Below are positions 24,417-34,032 of a stretch of 64,000 bases of DNA, piece by piece. Under the pieces are notes generated by a model. That model was not told where the DNA came from, did not search any database, and worked only from the letters and a program-made list of their open reading frames with translations. The position numbers and the translations under genes were made by a program. Numbering within the stretch: the stretch's first letter is position 1; each line of letters opens with the position of its first letter. This DNA is from DAOQVR01 sp035341665 (GTDB taxonomy: Bacteria > Chloroflexota > Anaerolineae > JAAYZQ01): positions 16,119 to 80,118 of the forward strand of contig DAOQVR010000018.1 of assembly GCA_035341665.1 (NCBI GenBank), read 5' to 3'.

Positions 24417-27400
24417 TTATCCTCCGAGAGCTAGATCGATCGACTCAAATAGAGAGCTCTGCTTGGCCAAAACCTGGTCGTCGGTGAAGTGCTGAAGCTG
24501 GATGGCTTTGGCCGGGCATTCTGCCGCACAGAGACCGCAGCCGCGGCATGCTGCAGCACTGATCTCCGCAGCGCCTGTGATCCCGCCGACGCCCACGAGC
24601 AACGGGTTGATGAGCACGGCGCTGAAGGGGCAGATGCGGACACAGGTGAGGCAGCCAGTGCACTTGGCGGGATCCGCTACGGCAACGACCCCGCCGACCT
24701 CAAGTGCTTCTCGTGACAGGATGGTGGAGGCGCGCGCGGCCGCGGCTCCAGCTTGGGCGATGACCTCGTCAATCAGCTTGGGGTAGTGTGCGCTACCCGC
24801 GAGGTAGATGCCCTCGGCCGGGAACTCGACAGGCTGTAGCTTCACATGCGCTTCCAGGAAGAATCCATCGAGAGTGCAGGAGAACTTAAGTTGGTCAGCC
24901 AAGTCCTGGCTGCCGTGTGCGGGCACCAGCGCTTCGCTAAGTACGAGCAGGTCGGCTGGTAGGACCAAGCTGCGCTGAAGAATGTCGTCGTGGACGCAGA
25001 TGCTGAGGCGTTCTCCGGTGGTGATCTCCGGCCGTGAACCCTCCGGGCAGCGAATGAAGGTAACGCCCGCCTTTCGTGCCGCCGTATAGAGCTTCTCGAG
25101 GAACCCGTACGTCCGGACATCGCGGTTGTATACCACGTAGACTGCGACGTCTGGGAAGAGCGTCTTGAGGCGGAGGGCGTTCTTGGCAGCCGTGGAGCAG
25201 CAGATCCGGCTGCAGTAGAAGCCGGTAGCGGAGCCGGCCTCGTCCCACGGTCCCACGCACTGGAGCATGACCACACTTCGTAGCGGTCCGGCGAAGGGCC
25301 CAGGTGACCGTGGGTCATCTGACTCGCTGCTTCCCAGTGCGTGCTCCAGGTCGAGCTGGGTGAGAACGCGGCCGTCTGCGCCGAGGCCGAATGCTGTGCC
25401 GCGGTGCTCTTGGGCGCCGGTGGCTACGATGATGACCCCGTGCTCGATCAGGCACTGGGTCGGCCCGGACTGCGACGCGACAACCGTGCGGAAGTTGCCG
25501 ACGAATCCGGAGGACTTTTGCACGACGTGGTTCGTGAGGACCTGGATGTGTGGATGATGTACAACGCGAGTGACCATGGAGGACACGACGGGCCTCGGAT
25601 CGATGCCGTCCCCGGTTGCCGTGAGGCGGCTTGCCAGACCTCCGAGTTGTGGCTCGCGTTCCACCAAAACCACATCATAGCCCTGGTCCGCCAGGCAGAG
25701 TGCCGAGGTCATCCCAGCAACGCCTCCGCCGATGACAAGTGCTTGGTGAAACAGACTCTGCTCTTGACGGTAGAGAGGCTGCAGCCTCCTGGAGCGTGCG
25801 ACGGCCATCCGTGTAAGGTCCATAGCTTTCTGGGTCGCGAGTTGCGGCCACTGGGCGTGCACCCAGGAGTCTTGGTCACGGATGTTGGCCATTTCAAATA
25901 GGAATGGGTTGAGGCCAGCCTCTCGAACTGTGTCACGAAAGATGGGCTCGTGGGTGCGGGGTGTGCACGACGAGACGATCACTCGATTGAGGTTCTTGTC
26001 GCGAATCCGTTCCTGGATGAGCTTCAGGGAGTCGGCCGAGCAAGTGTACATCGTGTTCTCGGCATGCACGACATTCGGCAGCGACGCTGCGTAGCCGACT
26101 ACCGCTGCCACATCCACCACCCCTGCGATGTTGGTGCCGCAGCTGCAGATGAAGACACCAATGCGGGGCTCATCCGTTGGCAGCACGGTCAGTTCGGGCG
26201 GGTACTCCGCCCGGGTCACGAGTGTCCCCCTCGCTTCGCCGATGGTGACCAAGGCGGCTGCCGCTGCACCGCCTGCCTGTATTACTGTGTCTGGGATGTC
26301 CTTGGGCTCGGCGAAGGCCCCGCAGACGAATACCCCCGGGCGGGATGTTTCGACAGGATGGAAGGGCTGGGTCGCGCAAAAGCCGTCGCGATCGAGCTCG
26401 ACCTCCAGCCTTTGGGACAGGAGCTCCGCGCCGGTCGGTTGCTCCATGCCAACGCTGAGCACGACCAGGTCGAATGGGTCCTTGGTCCAGCCACCGTCTT
26501 CGCGCTCGTACGTGAGGAGCAAGTTGTGGTTTGCCGGGTCTTCTGCAATCGCCGGAATCCGATACCGAACGTACCGTATTCCATACTTCTCGCGAGCGCG
26601 CTGGTAGTAGGCGTCAAAGCCCTTGCTAAAGGCGCGCATGTCGAGCATGAAGATGGTACATTCCACGCCACGGACGTGCTCAGTAGCGAGGGTAGCCTCT
26701 TTTGTGGCGTACATGCAGCACACGGCGCTGCAGTACTCGTGCTCGCGATCGCGGGAACCCACGCACTGGAGGAAGGCGATCCGACGCGGCGGCTGCCGGT
26801 CAGAGGGGCGAAGAATGTGGCCCGCCGTGGGTCCAGACGCAGAGAGGAGCCTCTCAAACTCCAGGGAGGTCAGCACATTGGGGTACCGGCCATAGCCGAG
26901 GGCCGAGTAGCGTTCCGGGTTGAACGGCGCAAAGCCAGGAGCGAGAATGACCGCACCAACCTCGAGCGTCTGCTCGTAGGGCGCCTGATGATGGTCGATC
27001 GCGTGTGCCTTGCAGGCTAACACACACTGGTAGCACTCGGAGCAGAGGCCGCAGCTCAGGCAGCGTCCTGCTTCGGCCAGAGCCTCTTCCTCGCCGAGGC
27101 AGGCTTCCACTTCCCGAAAGTCATGCAGGCGATCCTGGATGGCCGCCTTGGGGGCGATTGCCCTTGGCCGCACGTCAACCTGCCCATGTGCGATCCTTGC
27201 CTGGATTTCCTCGTGACTGACCGCAGTCGTAGGCAGGGGCAGAAGCTCGCGCGGAGTGCGCAGGGGGACGCCTCGCAGATAACGGTCGATGGACAGTGCT
27301 CCACGGCGGCCTGCGGCGATGGCCTCGATCAACGCTCCGGGTCCGGCGGCCGCATCACCACCTGCAAAGACGCCTGGGAGGTTGGTAGCTAGCGTCTCAG

Positions 27401-28997
27401 GGTCAACCTTGAAGGTGCCCGCACGCGTAACTGCCAATCCGTGATCTGGGTCGAGGAAGCTGATCTCTGGCGCCTGTGCAATGGCTGCCACCATCGCGTT
27501 GCAGCGAATCTCGAACTCGCTGCCCTCTACGGGGATGGGGCGGCGCCTTCCGGTGGTGTCAGGTTCACCGAGGTGCATCCGCATACAGCGCAGCGCGACA
27601 ATGTGCCCCTTGTCAGAAATGACGGCAACCGGCTGGGTAAGGACCTCGAGGCGAACGCCCTCATCCAGGGCCTCCTGGACTTCCCAATCGTTGGCCGGCA
27701 TCTCGGCCCGAGTGCGGCGGTAGACGAGAGTGACGTCGCGCGAGCCCAGGCGCAGAGCAGTGCGCGCGGTATCAACAGCGGTGTTTCCCCCGCCGACGAC
27801 TACGATCTGGTCTCCAAGGTACGCTCTCTCGCCAAGGGCGACGGCGCGCAGGAAAGGCACACCATGGAAAACCCCCTTGGCAATGTCCTCTCCGGGGATG
27901 CGCAGCTTCTGAGGCTCGTGCGCGCCGATGGCAAGGAACAAGGCAGCATACCCGTCACGGAAGAGCGCTCCGATGTCCTGGACGGGGTGGTTGAGCTCAA
28001 GCTCCACGCCCAACTTGAGTATCTCGTCAATCTCACGGTTCAAGACGTCGCGCGGAAGACGGTATGCGGGTATGCCGACGCGTGCCATGCCACCGGCAAC
28101 GGGCAGAGCCTCGAACACCTTTACCTTGTAGGCCATCCGTGCCAGGAAGTGCGCAGCGCTCAGGCCTGCCGGACCGGCACCTACCACAGCAACCCTACGC
28201 CGATCCTCAGGCGGAGGCTCCGCCGGTGCCTCGGGGTAGGCCCGCAGCTCTCGGCCTTCGGCAACACGTCCGGACCTGTCCCACTCTGCGTAGACTGTGT
28301 CTGCGACAAAGCGCTTCAGGGCACAGATCGCCACCGGCGAATCGAGCTTCCGCCGGTTGCATTCGCTCTCGCAGGGGTGATGGCACACGCGGCCCACGGT
28401 GGCAGGGAAGGGGTTGTACTGCTTGATGACTTCGAGAGCCTCTTCGTACCGCCGTTGCCCGATCAGCGCGATGTAACCCTGTGCGCTTGTGCTCGCCGGA
28501 CAGGTGGCCTTGCAGGGACTCGTCCCTCGTTTCGAGATGACATAAGCACTGGGCACTGCCTGAGGGTATGGCTTGTAGGTGGCCGTTCGGGTGGAGAGAC
28601 CCGCATTGAACTCGCTTGGCACATGAACTGGACAGACCAGGGCACAGTCGTTGCAGGCAGTGCACTTGTCCTGGTCTATGTAGCGCGGTCTGCGGAGAAG
28701 GCTTACCGTGAAGTGCCCCGGTTCCCCTTGAAGGCCCAGAACATCGGTAGTGGGGAGGACCTCGATGTTGCGGTGTCGCCCCGCCTCGACCAAGCGCGGC
28801 GACAGAATGCACATTGCGCAGTCGTTGGTGGGGAAGGTCTTGTCAAGCTGCGCCATATGGCCGCCGATGGCCGGTCCCTCCTCCACAAGAAAGACCCTTA
28901 CGCCCGAGCCGGCCAGGTCGAGGGCGGCCTGCACCCCGGCGATGCCTCCTCCGACCACGAGAGCCGCTCCCACTGGTTTGCTATCGGATGCAGTCAC
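24417..28997 (-). CDS. hdrA: Giant HdrA with inserted GltD/NfnL-type NAD(P)H oxidoreductase domain
   Basis: About 1526 residues from GTG 28997, preferred because AGGAGA lies upstream and it follows the hdrB stop; GTG 29024 is the alternative. Domains: HdrA-like FAD segment (VVGGGIAGVQAAL, about 14-35) with TNDCAMC and a [4Fe-4S] site CTACNDCALVCP at about 112; an inserted GltD/NfnL module (about 160-575) with CKATCPASTSAQGY, CHHPCESECN, FAD motif VVGAGPAGLSAA and NAD(P) motif VVVGGGNTAVDTA; return to HdrA with CLSCGLCSECYQC at about 645; then a complete canonical HdrA from about 943 (IGVFICSCGTNIAGVVDV), a second FAD motif at about 1088 (LVIGGGVAGMTSA), and C-terminal CTGCLTCVRICP and CRGCGLCAAECP. 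It probably gives the Hdr/MetFV complex a direct NAD(P)H site for flavin-based bifurcation. Confidence 0.93.
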   Translation of the reverse strand: MTASDSKPVGAALVVGGGIAGVQAALDLAGSGVRVFLVEEGPAIGGHMAQLDKTFPTNDCAMCILSPRLVEAGRHRNIEVLPTTDVLGLQGEPGHFTVSLLRRPRYIDQDKCTACNDCALVCPVHVPSEFNAGLSTRTATYKPYPQAVPSAYVISKRGTSPCKATCPASTSAQGYIALIGQRRYEEALEVIKQYNPFPATVGRVCHHPCESECNRRKLDSPVAICALKRFVADTVYAEWDRSGRVAEGRELRAYPEAPAEPPPEDRRRVAVVGAGPAGLSAAHFLARMAYKVKVFEALPVAGGMARVGIPAYRLPRDVLNREIDEILKLGVELELNHPVQDIGALFRDGYAALFLAIGAHEPQKLRIPGEDIAKGVFHGVPFLRAVALGERAYLGDQIVVVGGGNTAVDTARTALRLGSRDVTLVYRRTRAEMPANDWEVQEALDEGVRLEVLTQPVAVISDKGHIVALRCMRMHLGEPDTTGRRRPIPVEGSEFEIRCNAMVAAIAQAPEISFLDPDHGLAVTRAGTFKVDPETLATNLPGVFAGGDAAAGPGALIEAIAAGRRGALSIDRYLRGVPLRTPRELLPLPTTAVSHEEIQARIAHGQVDVRPRAIAPKAAIQDRLHDFREVEACLGEEEALAEAGRCLSCGLCSECYQCVLACKAHAIDHHQAPYEQTLEVGAVILAPGFAPFNPERYSALGYGRYPNVLTSLEFERLLSASGPTAGHILRPSDRQPPRRIAFLQCVGSRDREHEYCSAVCCMYATKEATLATEHVRGVECTIFMLDMRAFSKGFDAYYQRAREKYGIRYVRYRIPAIAEDPANHNLLLTYEREDGGWTKDPFDLVVLSVGMEQPTGAELLSQRLEVELDRDGFCATQPFHPVETSRPGVFVCGAFAEPKDIPDTVIQAGGAAAAALVTIGEARGTLVTRAEYPPELTVLPTDEPRIGVFICSCGTNIAGVVDVAAVVGYAASLPNVVHAENTMYTCSADSLKLIQERIRDKNLNRVIVSSCTPRTHEPIFRDTVREAGLNPFLFEMANIRDQDSWVHAQWPQLATQKAMDLTRMAVARSRRLQPLYRQEQSLFHQALVIGGGVAGMTSALCLADQGYDVVLVEREPQLGGLASRLTATGDGIDPRPVVSSMVTRVVHHPHIQVLTNHVVQKSSGFVGNFRTVVASQSGPTQCLIEHGVIIVATGAQEHRGTAFGLGADGRVLTQLDLEHALGSSESDDPRSPGPFAGPLRSVVMLQCVGPWDEAGSATGFYCSRICCSTAAKNALRLKTLFPDVAVYVVYNRDVRTYGFLEKLYTAARKAGVTFIRCPEGSRPEITTGERLSICVHDDILQRSLVLPADLLVLSEALVPAHGSQDLADQLKFSCTLDGFFLEAHVKLQPVEFPAEGIYLAGSAHYPKLIDEVIAQAGAAAARASTILSREALEVGGVVAVADPAKCTGCLTCVRICPFSAVLINPLLVGVGGITGAAEISAAACRGCGLCAAECPAKAIQLQHFTDDQVLAKQSSLFESIDLALGG

Positions 28998-29010
28998 GCT
29001 GGCGATTCTC

Positions 29011-29898
29011 CTAGGCCTCTCCACCCGACGGGAGTCCCATGAGGGTGCGCGACTTCACCCGGTTGAGTGGAAGGCCGACCTCATCGGCCGATAGGCCCAA
29101 GGCCACTCCAAGAAGCTGTGGGTAGAAGAGCACCGGAAGGTTGAAGCGTGTATCAAAGAGCTTCTCGATGCGGCGCTGCTGCAGCTCGTACATGATGTCG
29201 CAGAAAGGGCACACGATGACAAGTGCGTCTGCACCTGATTCGGCCACGCGAGCGAGTTTGAGGCGAGGCAGCTCAAGTGCTGTGTGTTCGTCGGCCGCGA
29301 GTATGCCGCCTCCGCAGCACAACTCGCGCCCCTCATAGGGGATTGACTGAGCTCCGGTTGCCTCAATGAGCTGGTCCAGGCTGGTGGGATTTTCGGGGTC
29401 GTCGAAGTGGTCATGAGCTTCGCCGGGCTTGAGGTAATGGCACCCGTAGTGCGCCGCGAGCCGGAGTCCCGAGAGGTCGACGCGCACAGAGCGACGGAGA
29501 CGGCCGGGGCCGATCTCTTCGTATAGTAGCCGAACGAAGTGTCGGATGCGAACATGCCCCTGGTATTCCAGGCCTGACGTCTTCCTGAGGAGCACGTTGA
29601 TGCGCTCTAGCAGCGCTGGGTCGGCGCAAAGCGTGCGATTGGCTTCAGCGAGAGTGCCGGTGCACGAGCTACAGAGTGCGCAGACGTCGATACCCTGCTC
29701 CTCGGCAAGGGCCAGGTTGCGTGCGGCCATTAGGAGGGCGGCTTCGCGGTTGACTGACTTGACTGGGAACCCGCAGCAGCCGAAGTCGTTGATATCATGA
29801 AGCTCAATGCCCAGGCGAGAGGCGACCCCGCGAGCGGCCTTCTCGTAGTTGAGCGCGCGCACAGGCGCTGTGCAGCCGAGGAAGAGCGCGTAACGCAT
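29011..29898 (-). CDS. hdrB: Heterodisulfide-reductase-like subunit HdrB
   Basis: The 295-residue protein has two CCG domains: LFLGCTAPVR with FGCCGFPVKS and CALCSSCTG in the first, and HYGCHYLKP, LCCGGGI and VCPFCD in the second. These are the ligands of the two non-cubane [4Fe-4S] clusters that form the HdrB catalytic site. In a bacterium without CoM/CoB the natural electron acceptor is not a methanogen heterodisulfide and is unknown here. It is 4 nt downstream of hdrC and upstream of the giant hdrA. Confidence 0.93.
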   Translation of the reverse strand: MRYALFLGCTAPVRALNYEKAARGVASRLGIELHDINDFGCCGFPVKSVNREAALLMAARNLALAEEQGIDVCALCSSCTGTLAEANRTLCADPALLERINVLLRKTSGLEYQGHVRIRHFVRLLYEEIGPGRLRRSVRVDLSGLRLAAHYGCHYLKPGEAHDHFDDPENPTSLDQLIEATGAQSIPYEGRELCCGGGILAADEHTALELPRLKLARVAESGADALVIVCPFCDIMYELQQRRIEKLFDTRFNLPVLFYPQLLGVALGLSADEVGLPLNRVKSRTLMGLPSGGEA

Positions 29899-29901
29899 CG
29901 C

Positions 29902-30432
29902 TTATGCCTCGCCTTTGGCTTCCGAGGCGCCAGGGCTTTCCAGGCCGGCCGCTCCGAGGATGCGCGCTATGTCGGCTGGACTCTCCGTGATCTCAGGTAG
30001 ACCCTGTTCGTTGCGGCGCTCGTTTTCGAGCATTGTGATGTCGTAGAGCCGGCCGTGGGCGGCAAGCAGGGCAATCTGCTGACGGAATGAGGGCGGCATG
30101 AAGCCCTCGGCCACGGCCACGTTCTTGATCGCGTGCATCAAGTCAGTGATGCGTACGTCCTGTGGGCAGCGCTCCTGGCATGTGTAGCATGTGGAACAGA
30201 GCCAGACGAAGTCGGCCGAAAGCACCTGGTGCAGGCCCAAGCGCGCCATATGGATGATGCGCCGAGGGTTGTAACGGGCTGTGATTTCGCGCACGGGGCA
30301 TGAGGCCGTGCAGGTCCCGCAGCCAAAGCAGCGCCAGATGTTCTCGCCGCCCGGTTCAGAGGCGATCCTGGCACAAAGGGAAGGATCGAGTGTCTCGGCG
30401 TTTGTGTCCATAGGCAGTCTCTCTGAGGGCAT
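29902..30432 (-). CDS. hdrC: Heterodisulfide-reductase-like subunit HdrC
   Basis: The 176-residue iron-sulfur protein has two [4Fe-4S] motifs, CFGCGTCTASCP and CSTCYTCQERCP, that carry electrons from HdrA to HdrB. Two start codons are possible. The ATG at 30432 gives 176 residues; the ATG at 30411 (MDTNAETL) has an AGAGAGA tract 7 nt upstream and gives 169. The C-terminus is acidic and Ala-rich without further motifs. It lies between mvhD and hdrB with gaps of 14 and 4 nt. No membrane segments are visible, so this is a soluble HdrABC-type complex, not HdrDE. Confidence 0.92.
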   Translation of the reverse strand: MPSERLPMDTNAETLDPSLCARIASEPGGENIWRCFGCGTCTASCPVREITARYNPRRIIHMARLGLHQVLSADFVWLCSTCYTCQERCPQDVRITDLMHAIKNVAVAEGFMPPSFRQQIALLAAHGRLYDITMLENERRNEQGLPEITESPADIARILGAAGLESPGASEAKGEA

Positions 30433-30446
30433 GAGCTCGGCTTCGG

Positions 30447-30899
30447 CTACTCTTGCTCGGAAGCGGAGCGAACCGCCCTTCGGAGCGGGCTTGGCCCCAA
30501 TCGACGGACGCGTTCGGTCATCTGCGTAGCGGCAGCGGCAAAAGCGTGCGCTTGGCTGCCCGAAAGGTAGAAGACTCCGAGTCGCTCCCCGTCAATCCCC
30601 ACCTGCTCGAGCAGCTTGCGGGCGTATTCGACGCGCCTGGTGGCGCGCACGTTGCCGTGCACGTGATGGCAGTTCCCAATAGAGCACGCCACAATGTAGA
30701 CACCGTCGGCCCCTTCTTCGAACGCACGCAGGATGTACTCGACATCCACCTTGCCGGTGCAAGGAAATCGGAAGAGCTTGATGTTAGCCGGGTAGCTTAT
30801 CCGCAGCGCACCGGTCGTGTCGGCAGCCATGCTGCCACAGTAGATGCACGTGAAGGCGGTGAGTTCTGGTTCGAATCCATTCTTGTCGTGTTCTGCCAT
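30447..30899 (-). CDS. mvhD: MvhD-family [2Fe-2S] subunit, all-cysteine paralogue
   Basis: The 150-residue protein has the same length as the selenoprotein paralogue at 23960-24412. Cluster ligand candidates are Cys18, Cys21, Cys47, Cys72 and Cys77 (CIYC, PCTGK, ACSIGNC). Cys72 takes the place of selenocysteine. MvhD links an electron donor (hydrogenase, formate dehydrogenase or other) to HdrA. No hydrogenase gene is in the window, so the donor is unknown. The ATG has AGGAGA upstream, and the gene lies 13 nt after the first hdrA gene. The two MvhD copies sit beside two different HdrA proteins, suggesting one per HdrA. Confidence 0.93.
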   Translation of the reverse strand: MAEHDKNGFEPELTAFTCIYCGSMAADTTGALRISYPANIKLFRFPCTGKVDVEYILRAFEEGADGVYIVACSIGNCHHVHGNVRATRRVEYARKLLEQVGIDGERLGVFYLSGSQAHAFAAAATQMTERVRRLGPSPLRRAVRSASEQE

Positions 30900-30912
30900 G
30901 GAGTCTCCTGCG

Positions 30913-33900
30913 CTAGGCGAGGGCCCACTGGCCTAGGATTGGCTCCTCGACCAGAATAAGCTGATCGTCGCGGTAGTGCCTCAACTGGATGGCGTTGGCT
31001 GGGCATTCGCTTGTGCACGTTCCGCATCCGGTACAGAGAGAGGGCTCAACGAAGGCTGCCCCAATGATCGTGCCAACGCCAACTGCCCTGGGGTCCACCT
31101 TTGGGATGTGGAACGGGCAGACTCTGACACACGTGAGGCACCCGACGCACTTGGCCTGATCTACTATGGCAATGGTCCCTCCCACCTCCAACTGGTCTTT
31201 GCTCAGGTAGGTCATCGCGCGGGCAGCGGTCGCGAGCGCCTGGGAGATTGATTCCTCGATGAACTTGGGGTAGTGAGCTAAGCCTGCGAGGAATATCCCT
31301 TCGCGAGTAAAGTCCATGGGACGGAGCTTCAGGTTGTTCTCCATGAAGAAGCCTTCACTCGACAGAGGCACGTCCAGGATCTTGGCGAGGGTTTCGTTCG
31401 TGTCGGCCGGCATCGTCGTCATTGACAGGGCCAAGAGGTCCGGAGTGAAAACCAGGGGCTGGTCGAGCGATAGGTCCGTGACCCGAATCTCAAGCTTCCC
31501 ATAGTTCACCTGCACCTGGGGAGCCCCATCATCCGTGTAGCGCAGGAAGACGACGCCTCTGCGCCGGGCCTCGGTGTAGTAGGTCTCGCGGAAGCCGTAG
31601 GTGATTAGGTCCTTGTAGAGGACGTACACCCCGCAGTCGGGATTGATCTGCTTGATGGCAATGGCGTTCTTCATGGTGTTGGTGCAGCATGTCCGGCTGC
31701 AGTAGTGTATCTTTTGGTCAGGGGGGTCCACGCACTGGATCATGACCACTTTCTGGAGCTGACGGGCAGTGTCGACATCTGCGGCGAGCCTCTGCTCCAG
31801 CTCGAGCTGCGTGACCACGCGAGGATCGTGGCCGTAGAGGTAGACGTTGCCCTTGAACTCCTCGCCGCCCGTCGCCACAACCACGACCCCGTGCTCTATC
31901 TCCCAGCAGCGGGGCGGCTCGCCATTTCCTTCACAGCTGAGCCGGGACCGGAAGTTGCCGACATGACCCTCGAAGCCGATCAGCTGAGTGTTGTGAGAGA
32001 GGGCAATCCTCTCGTGGCTGTGCACACGCTTGATGAGCGACTGAAGAAGGCGTTGAGGGCTCGTCCCCTCAGCGGTCTTGTAGAGATAACGTAGGTTGCC
32101 CCCGAGCCTGTCCGTCTTTTCTACGAGAAAGACATCATGGCCCTCATCGGCGATCGACAGAGCCGCAGTCATTCCGGCAAGTCCACCGCCGATGACCAAA
32201 GCAGAGCGGCTAAAGGTCTGCTTGTCCTTGCTGAATGCGTGAAGGTGGCGCGCGCGCGCCACGCCCACGCGCATTTCTTCCTTTGCCTTCCTGCAGGCGC
32301 CCTGAGGGTTGTCCCCGTGGACCCATGCGCAGTTATCGCGCAGGCTCACGAACTCCAGGAGCTGAGGGTTGAGCCCCTCCTGGCGGATCACGTCCCGGAA
32401 GAGTGCGAGGTGTGTCCTGGCGGTGCAGGCGCCTATGACAATCCTGTTGACCCCGTGCTCGCGTATGGCTTCGCGAATCGTCTTCTGCCCATCCGCCAAG
32501 CAACCATAGGGGAGCACCTGTGTGTGCACCACACCAGACAGCTCTCGGGCAAAGCCAAGGAGGTCGTTGACATCAATGACCGTGTCGATCGTAGGGTGGC
32601 ACGCGCAGGCGAAAACGCCAATCCTTGGCGGCTCAAGAGACACGTCCCTCTCGGTTGGGTAGTCGGGTCGCTCGATCTCTGTGCCCGACTTGCCGGAAAG
32701 CAGCGCCATGCAGCGTGCGGCGGCGCCGCTGGCGTCGATGACTGTCTCGGCGATCTCCTTGGGGGTGGCAAACGCACCGGCAACGAAAACACCCGGCCGG
32801 CTTGTGTCAAGCGGCTCGAACTTGTCGGTTTTGCAGAATCCGTACTCGTTTAGCTCGATCTGCATGTCCTCCGCAAGAGCGACTGCTTTGGGCGGTGGCA
32901 CGCTGCCAACGGAGAGCACCACGAGATCGAAGCGCTCGCGACGCAGCAGGCCGCTCTCATCGTGGTAGTGAAGCAAAAGGTCGTGCGTAGCCGGGTCTTC
33001 GCGAATCTCAGATATGCGGCAGCGCGTGTACTTGACATCCCAGAGATCCTTGGATTGCTCGAAGTAGGCGGTATACTCCTTGCTGAAAGCCCGCTCGTCC
33101 ATGACGAAGACCTCACAGGTCACGTCGGAGATGCGCTGCTTCGCCAAGACGGCTTCCTTCGTCGCGTACATGCAGCAAATAGACGAGCAGTAAGGGTGTT
33201 CTTGGTCGCGTGAACCCACGCACTGCAACCAAGCAATGCGCTGCGGAACCTTGCCGTCAGACGGTCGCTCAATGGCGCCCTCGGTGGGTCCCGAGCGGCT
33301 GGACAGCCGCTCAAACTGAAGACCTGTGACAACATTCGGGAAACGCCCGTACCCCAGTTCTTCGGCAGGGGTGGGGTCGTAGAGCTGGTATCCTACGGCC
33401 AATATGATTGCGCCGACTTGAATCTCCTCGATCCAGTCCTCCTCGTCGAGGTTGATGGCTTTCGTCGGGCAGACTTGCTCGCACTTGCAGCATGGATCGC
33501 AGTAGGGGCCCCTCTCTATGACGTAGGCGTTGGGAGCCGAGCGCACCGCCGGTTTGTAGGCCGCCTTGCGCTTCACCAATCCTGCCTGGAACTCGCTCAC
33601 TAGATCAGCCGGACAGACGGCAGCGCATTCCCCGCAGTTGACGCACAGGGTGGTATCAACATAACGTGGCTGATGATGAACCTGGACCGTGAAGTCTCCG
33701 GGTAGGCCTTTTGCACCGACCGCAGTGCTGTTGGTGACGATCTCGATGTTCGGATGCAAGCTATGGTCGAGCAAGAACGGGGAGATGGAAGGCCGAGAGC
33801 AGCCGTAGCCGTGGTCGGACGTTCCTCTGCAGAGGACGCAGTCGTGGGTGGGAAACATGAAGCCGAGCTGCGAGACAATGCCCCCTATGCTGGGTGCCGA

Positions 33901-34011
33901 GTCCAGCAAGTAGACCTTGTAGCCCGAATCCGCCAGGTCGACGGCGGCGCGCATACCGCCAACCCCGGCGCCAACTACCATGACAGAGCCGCGCATCCTA
34001 CGTTGAACCAA
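30913..34011 (-). CDS. hdrA: HdrA-type FAD/iron-sulfur protein (tandem HdrA architecture)
   Basis: 1032 residues starting from TTG 34011, selected because a perfect AGGAGG lies 6 nt upstream; the ATG at 33996 has no such site. The N-terminal HdrA-like unit has VVGAGVGGMRAAV, a four-Cys segment (HDCVLCRGTSDHGYGC), ferredoxin motifs CVNCGECAAVCP and CDPCCKCEQVCP, and FLQCVGSRD-like WLQCVGSRDQEH. A canonical HdrA half begins near residue 500 (IGVFACACHPTIDTVIDV) with a second FAD motif (VIGGGLAGMTAAL). C-terminal ferredoxin motifs are CVGCLTCVRVCP and CTGCGTCTSECP. It lacks the GltD insertion of its paralogue. It is the first gene of the operon. It is the likely flavin-bifurcating hub partnered with the adjacent MvhD, HdrC and HdrB. 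Confidence 0.93.
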   Translation of the reverse strand: MVQRRMRGSVMVVGAGVGGMRAAVDLADSGYKVYLLDSAPSIGGIVSQLGFMFPTHDCVLCRGTSDHGYGCSRPSISPFLLDHSLHPNIEIVTNSTAVGAKGLPGDFTVQVHHQPRYVDTTLCVNCGECAAVCPADLVSEFQAGLVKRKAAYKPAVRSAPNAYVIERGPYCDPCCKCEQVCPTKAINLDEEDWIEEIQVGAIILAVGYQLYDPTPAEELGYGRFPNVVTGLQFERLSSRSGPTEGAIERPSDGKVPQRIAWLQCVGSRDQEHPYCSSICCMYATKEAVLAKQRISDVTCEVFVMDERAFSKEYTAYFEQSKDLWDVKYTRCRISEIREDPATHDLLLHYHDESGLLRRERFDLVVLSVGSVPPPKAVALAEDMQIELNEYGFCKTDKFEPLDTSRPGVFVAGAFATPKEIAETVIDASGAAARCMALLSGKSGTEIERPDYPTERDVSLEPPRIGVFACACHPTIDTVIDVNDLLGFARELSGVVHTQVLPYGCLADGQKTIREAIREHGVNRIVIGACTARTHLALFRDVIRQEGLNPQLLEFVSLRDNCAWVHGDNPQGACRKAKEEMRVGVARARHLHAFSKDKQTFSRSALVIGGGLAGMTAALSIADEGHDVFLVEKTDRLGGNLRYLYKTAEGTSPQRLLQSLIKRVHSHERIALSHNTQLIGFEGHVGNFRSRLSCEGNGEPPRCWEIEHGVVVVATGGEEFKGNVYLYGHDPRVVTQLELEQRLAADVDTARQLQKVVMIQCVDPPDQKIHYCSRTCCTNTMKNAIAIKQINPDCGVYVLYKDLITYGFRETYYTEARRRGVVFLRYTDDGAPQVQVNYGKLEIRVTDLSLDQPLVFTPDLLALSMTTMPADTNETLAKILDVPLSSEGFFMENNLKLRPMDFTREGIFLAGLAHYPKFIEESISQALATAARAMTYLSKDQLEVGGTIAIVDQAKCVGCLTCVRVCPFHIPKVDPRAVGVGTIIGAAFVEPSLCTGCGTCTSECPANAIQLRHYRDDQLILVEEPILGQWALA

Positions 34012-34032
34012 GGTGCTCCTCCTGAGTGGCGG

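Noticed and set aside
27441..29042. 533-codon plus-strand open frame opposite the giant hdrA
   Set aside because: It is a shadow frame with no recognisable domain; the minus-strand gene has continuous FAD, NAD(P) and Fe-S motifs through this stretch.
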